Source: Antedon mediterranea (taxonomy: Eukaryota > Echinodermata > Crinoidea > Comatulida > Antedonidae). Taken from it: a stretch of DNA of 60,000 nucleotides. The notes under the pieces are model-generated. The model searched no databases. It was not told the origin of the DNA and saw only the letters and a program-made list of their open reading frames with translations. Below are positions 58,974-60,000 of the stretch, in pieces. Both the position numbers and the translations under genes were made by a program. Where the stretch lies: the NCBI RefSeq assembly GCF_964355755.1, contig NC_092671.1:17643501-17703500 (forward strand), given 5' to 3'. Within the stretch, counting starts at the first letter, position 1, and each line of letters opens with the position of its first letter.

Positions 58974-59716
58974 GTAAATTTTTTTTACACAGTTTTTAAT
59001 TATGTAGCAATTTATATGAATTTTTTTAGACTTAACCATTTGCGTTAGTTTCATTAAGATATTTCTTAACTTAAAAGTATTAATTAGTAGAAGTAGTATA
59101 TAATGTAACTATCATTACATATAACATAAATATGAAATTCACTGAAAATTATTATATAAGCAACATAAAGAACATAATTGCACCATACAACAAATATGGA
59201 GGTTTTAGCTATAGATTTCTATAGACTGTTGGCAATTTTGCTATCCCAAATTCCAAAATATTGCATGCTTTATAAAATAACAACTGTACACAGGCATAAA
59301 TAAATCCTAGATAGTACATTATATTAATTATAAAATATTTATTAATCATAACATGCATTCAATTATTAGTGATTTATATATTATTATGCATATTCTAAGA
59401 AAATATTACATAAATAACAAAGAAACAAAAAAAAAGAATCAATTATTTGTATTATTAAACCTATTTTTAATTATTAAATATTTTTTAATCATAACATGCA
59501 TTCTATTATAAGTTGTGATTTATTTATATTAATTACACACATTCTAAGAAAATATTACATAAATAACAAAGAAACCAAAAACAAAGAATCAATTATTTGT
59601 ATAATAAAGCCTATTTTTAATTATTAAATATTTTTTAATCATAACATGCATTCTATTAGCTGTGATTTATTTATATTATTACGCATCATGCTAAATATTG
59701 TTTAATCTTTCCATAG
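58974..59716 (+). other. ErbB intron 2 with tandem repeat
   Basis: 743-base phase-1 intron. From about 59340 to 59690 it holds about two and a half copies of a 142-150 base unit, each beginning TTAATCATAACATGCATTC and containing TTCTAAGAAAATATTACATA then AATAACAAAGAAAC and AATCAATTATTTGTAT. The copies differ by few changes, so the duplication is recent. The acceptor is TTTAATCTTTCCATAG. Confidence 0.85.
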
Positions 59717-59851
59717 AAATAATTCGAGGAAATGTACAAATTGCAAAGAACAATCAGCTTTGTTTCGCAGACACCATCAATTGGAAAGATATTGTATCAC
59801 CAGATGCTAATGTTACTATAATATATGATGATGCTGTACCACGACGGGAAT
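59717..59851 (+). CDS. egfr: ErbB/EGF receptor, exon 3 (L domain I, end)
   Basis: The first two bases complete the glutamate of LQE, giving LQEIIRGNVQIAKNNQLCFA, then INWKDIVSPDANVTIIY and DDAVPRREC. Human EGFR has [30 protein letters not shown] and GSC at the same places. The two cysteines (QLC and REC) correspond to the second disulfide of L domain I, before the furin-like cysteine-rich region. NVT is a possible glycosylation site. Two donors are possible: GAAT|GTAGGT at 59852 gives 135 bases ending in phase 1, exactly the length and phase of human EGFR exon 4; GTAG|GTGTAA at 59856 gives 139 bases in phase 2. I chose the first on this homology. The open frame past the donor reaches a stop at 59878-59880. 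Confidence 0.93.
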
Positions 59852-60000
59852 GTAGGTGTAATATGTATAAATGGACATAACTTAGAAAATAATAAGATTT
59901 TTTATAAAGTTGGTAAAAAAATATATCAATTATATAGATATGTGATTATGTATGCATTGTGTTCTGTAGATTTTACGTATACTTTTACAATTTACAGATC
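59852..60000 (+). other. ErbB intron 3, start
   Basis: AT-rich intron sequence running off the window; the next exon should open the furin-like cysteine-rich domain. Confidence 0.7.

Overview
Animal nuclear DNA, strongly AT-rich, with split exons, GT-AG introns and many short non-autonomous transposons. The recurring TAGGCCTA-type motif, the repeat style and the protein similarity suggest a marine deuterostome, most likely an echinoderm; the AT bias would fit a crinoid, but this is only inference.

The one gene that can be named with confidence is the 5' part of an EGF-receptor/ErbB tyrosine-kinase gene on the + strand. Exon 58632-58973 and exon 59717-59851 encode the first receptor L domain. 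Their phases, and for the second exon the length, match human EGFR exons 2+3 (here unsplit) and exon 4. I propose exon 1, carrying the signal peptide, at 39041-39132: it ends in the required phase and yields KTCVGTS at the junction, where human EGFR has KVCQGTS. Intron 1 would then be 19.5 kb. The rest of the receptor lies beyond the right edge.

The other 38 kb upstream, and intron 1 itself, are dominated by mobile-element debris: two inverted copies of a Harbinger-like element (159-913, 4471-5247) with 3-bp target duplications; three copies of a TTAA-flanked piggyBac-like element (5324-5922, 47469-48099, 57183-57742); four small palindromic TA-flanked elements; pogo/Tigger-like elements starting CAGT; tRNA-derived SINE heads; two copies of a further dispersed repeat; and a CpG-rich 1.6 kb element (14750-16315) with its own terminal inverted repeats and internal repeat units. 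A short 28S rRNA fragment lies at 40921-40985.

Between these lie several coding-like islands with plausible splice sites (1.7-2.8 kb, 8.2-9.0 kb minus, 9.75 kb, 32.6-35.1 kb, 48.3 kb, 50.0-50.2 kb minus). None can be assigned to a known gene from sequence alone; all are given low confidence, because short open stretches are common by chance. I found no previously undescribed biological system that the sequence would support; the most useful results are the ErbB 5' gene model and the transposon families defined by their ends.
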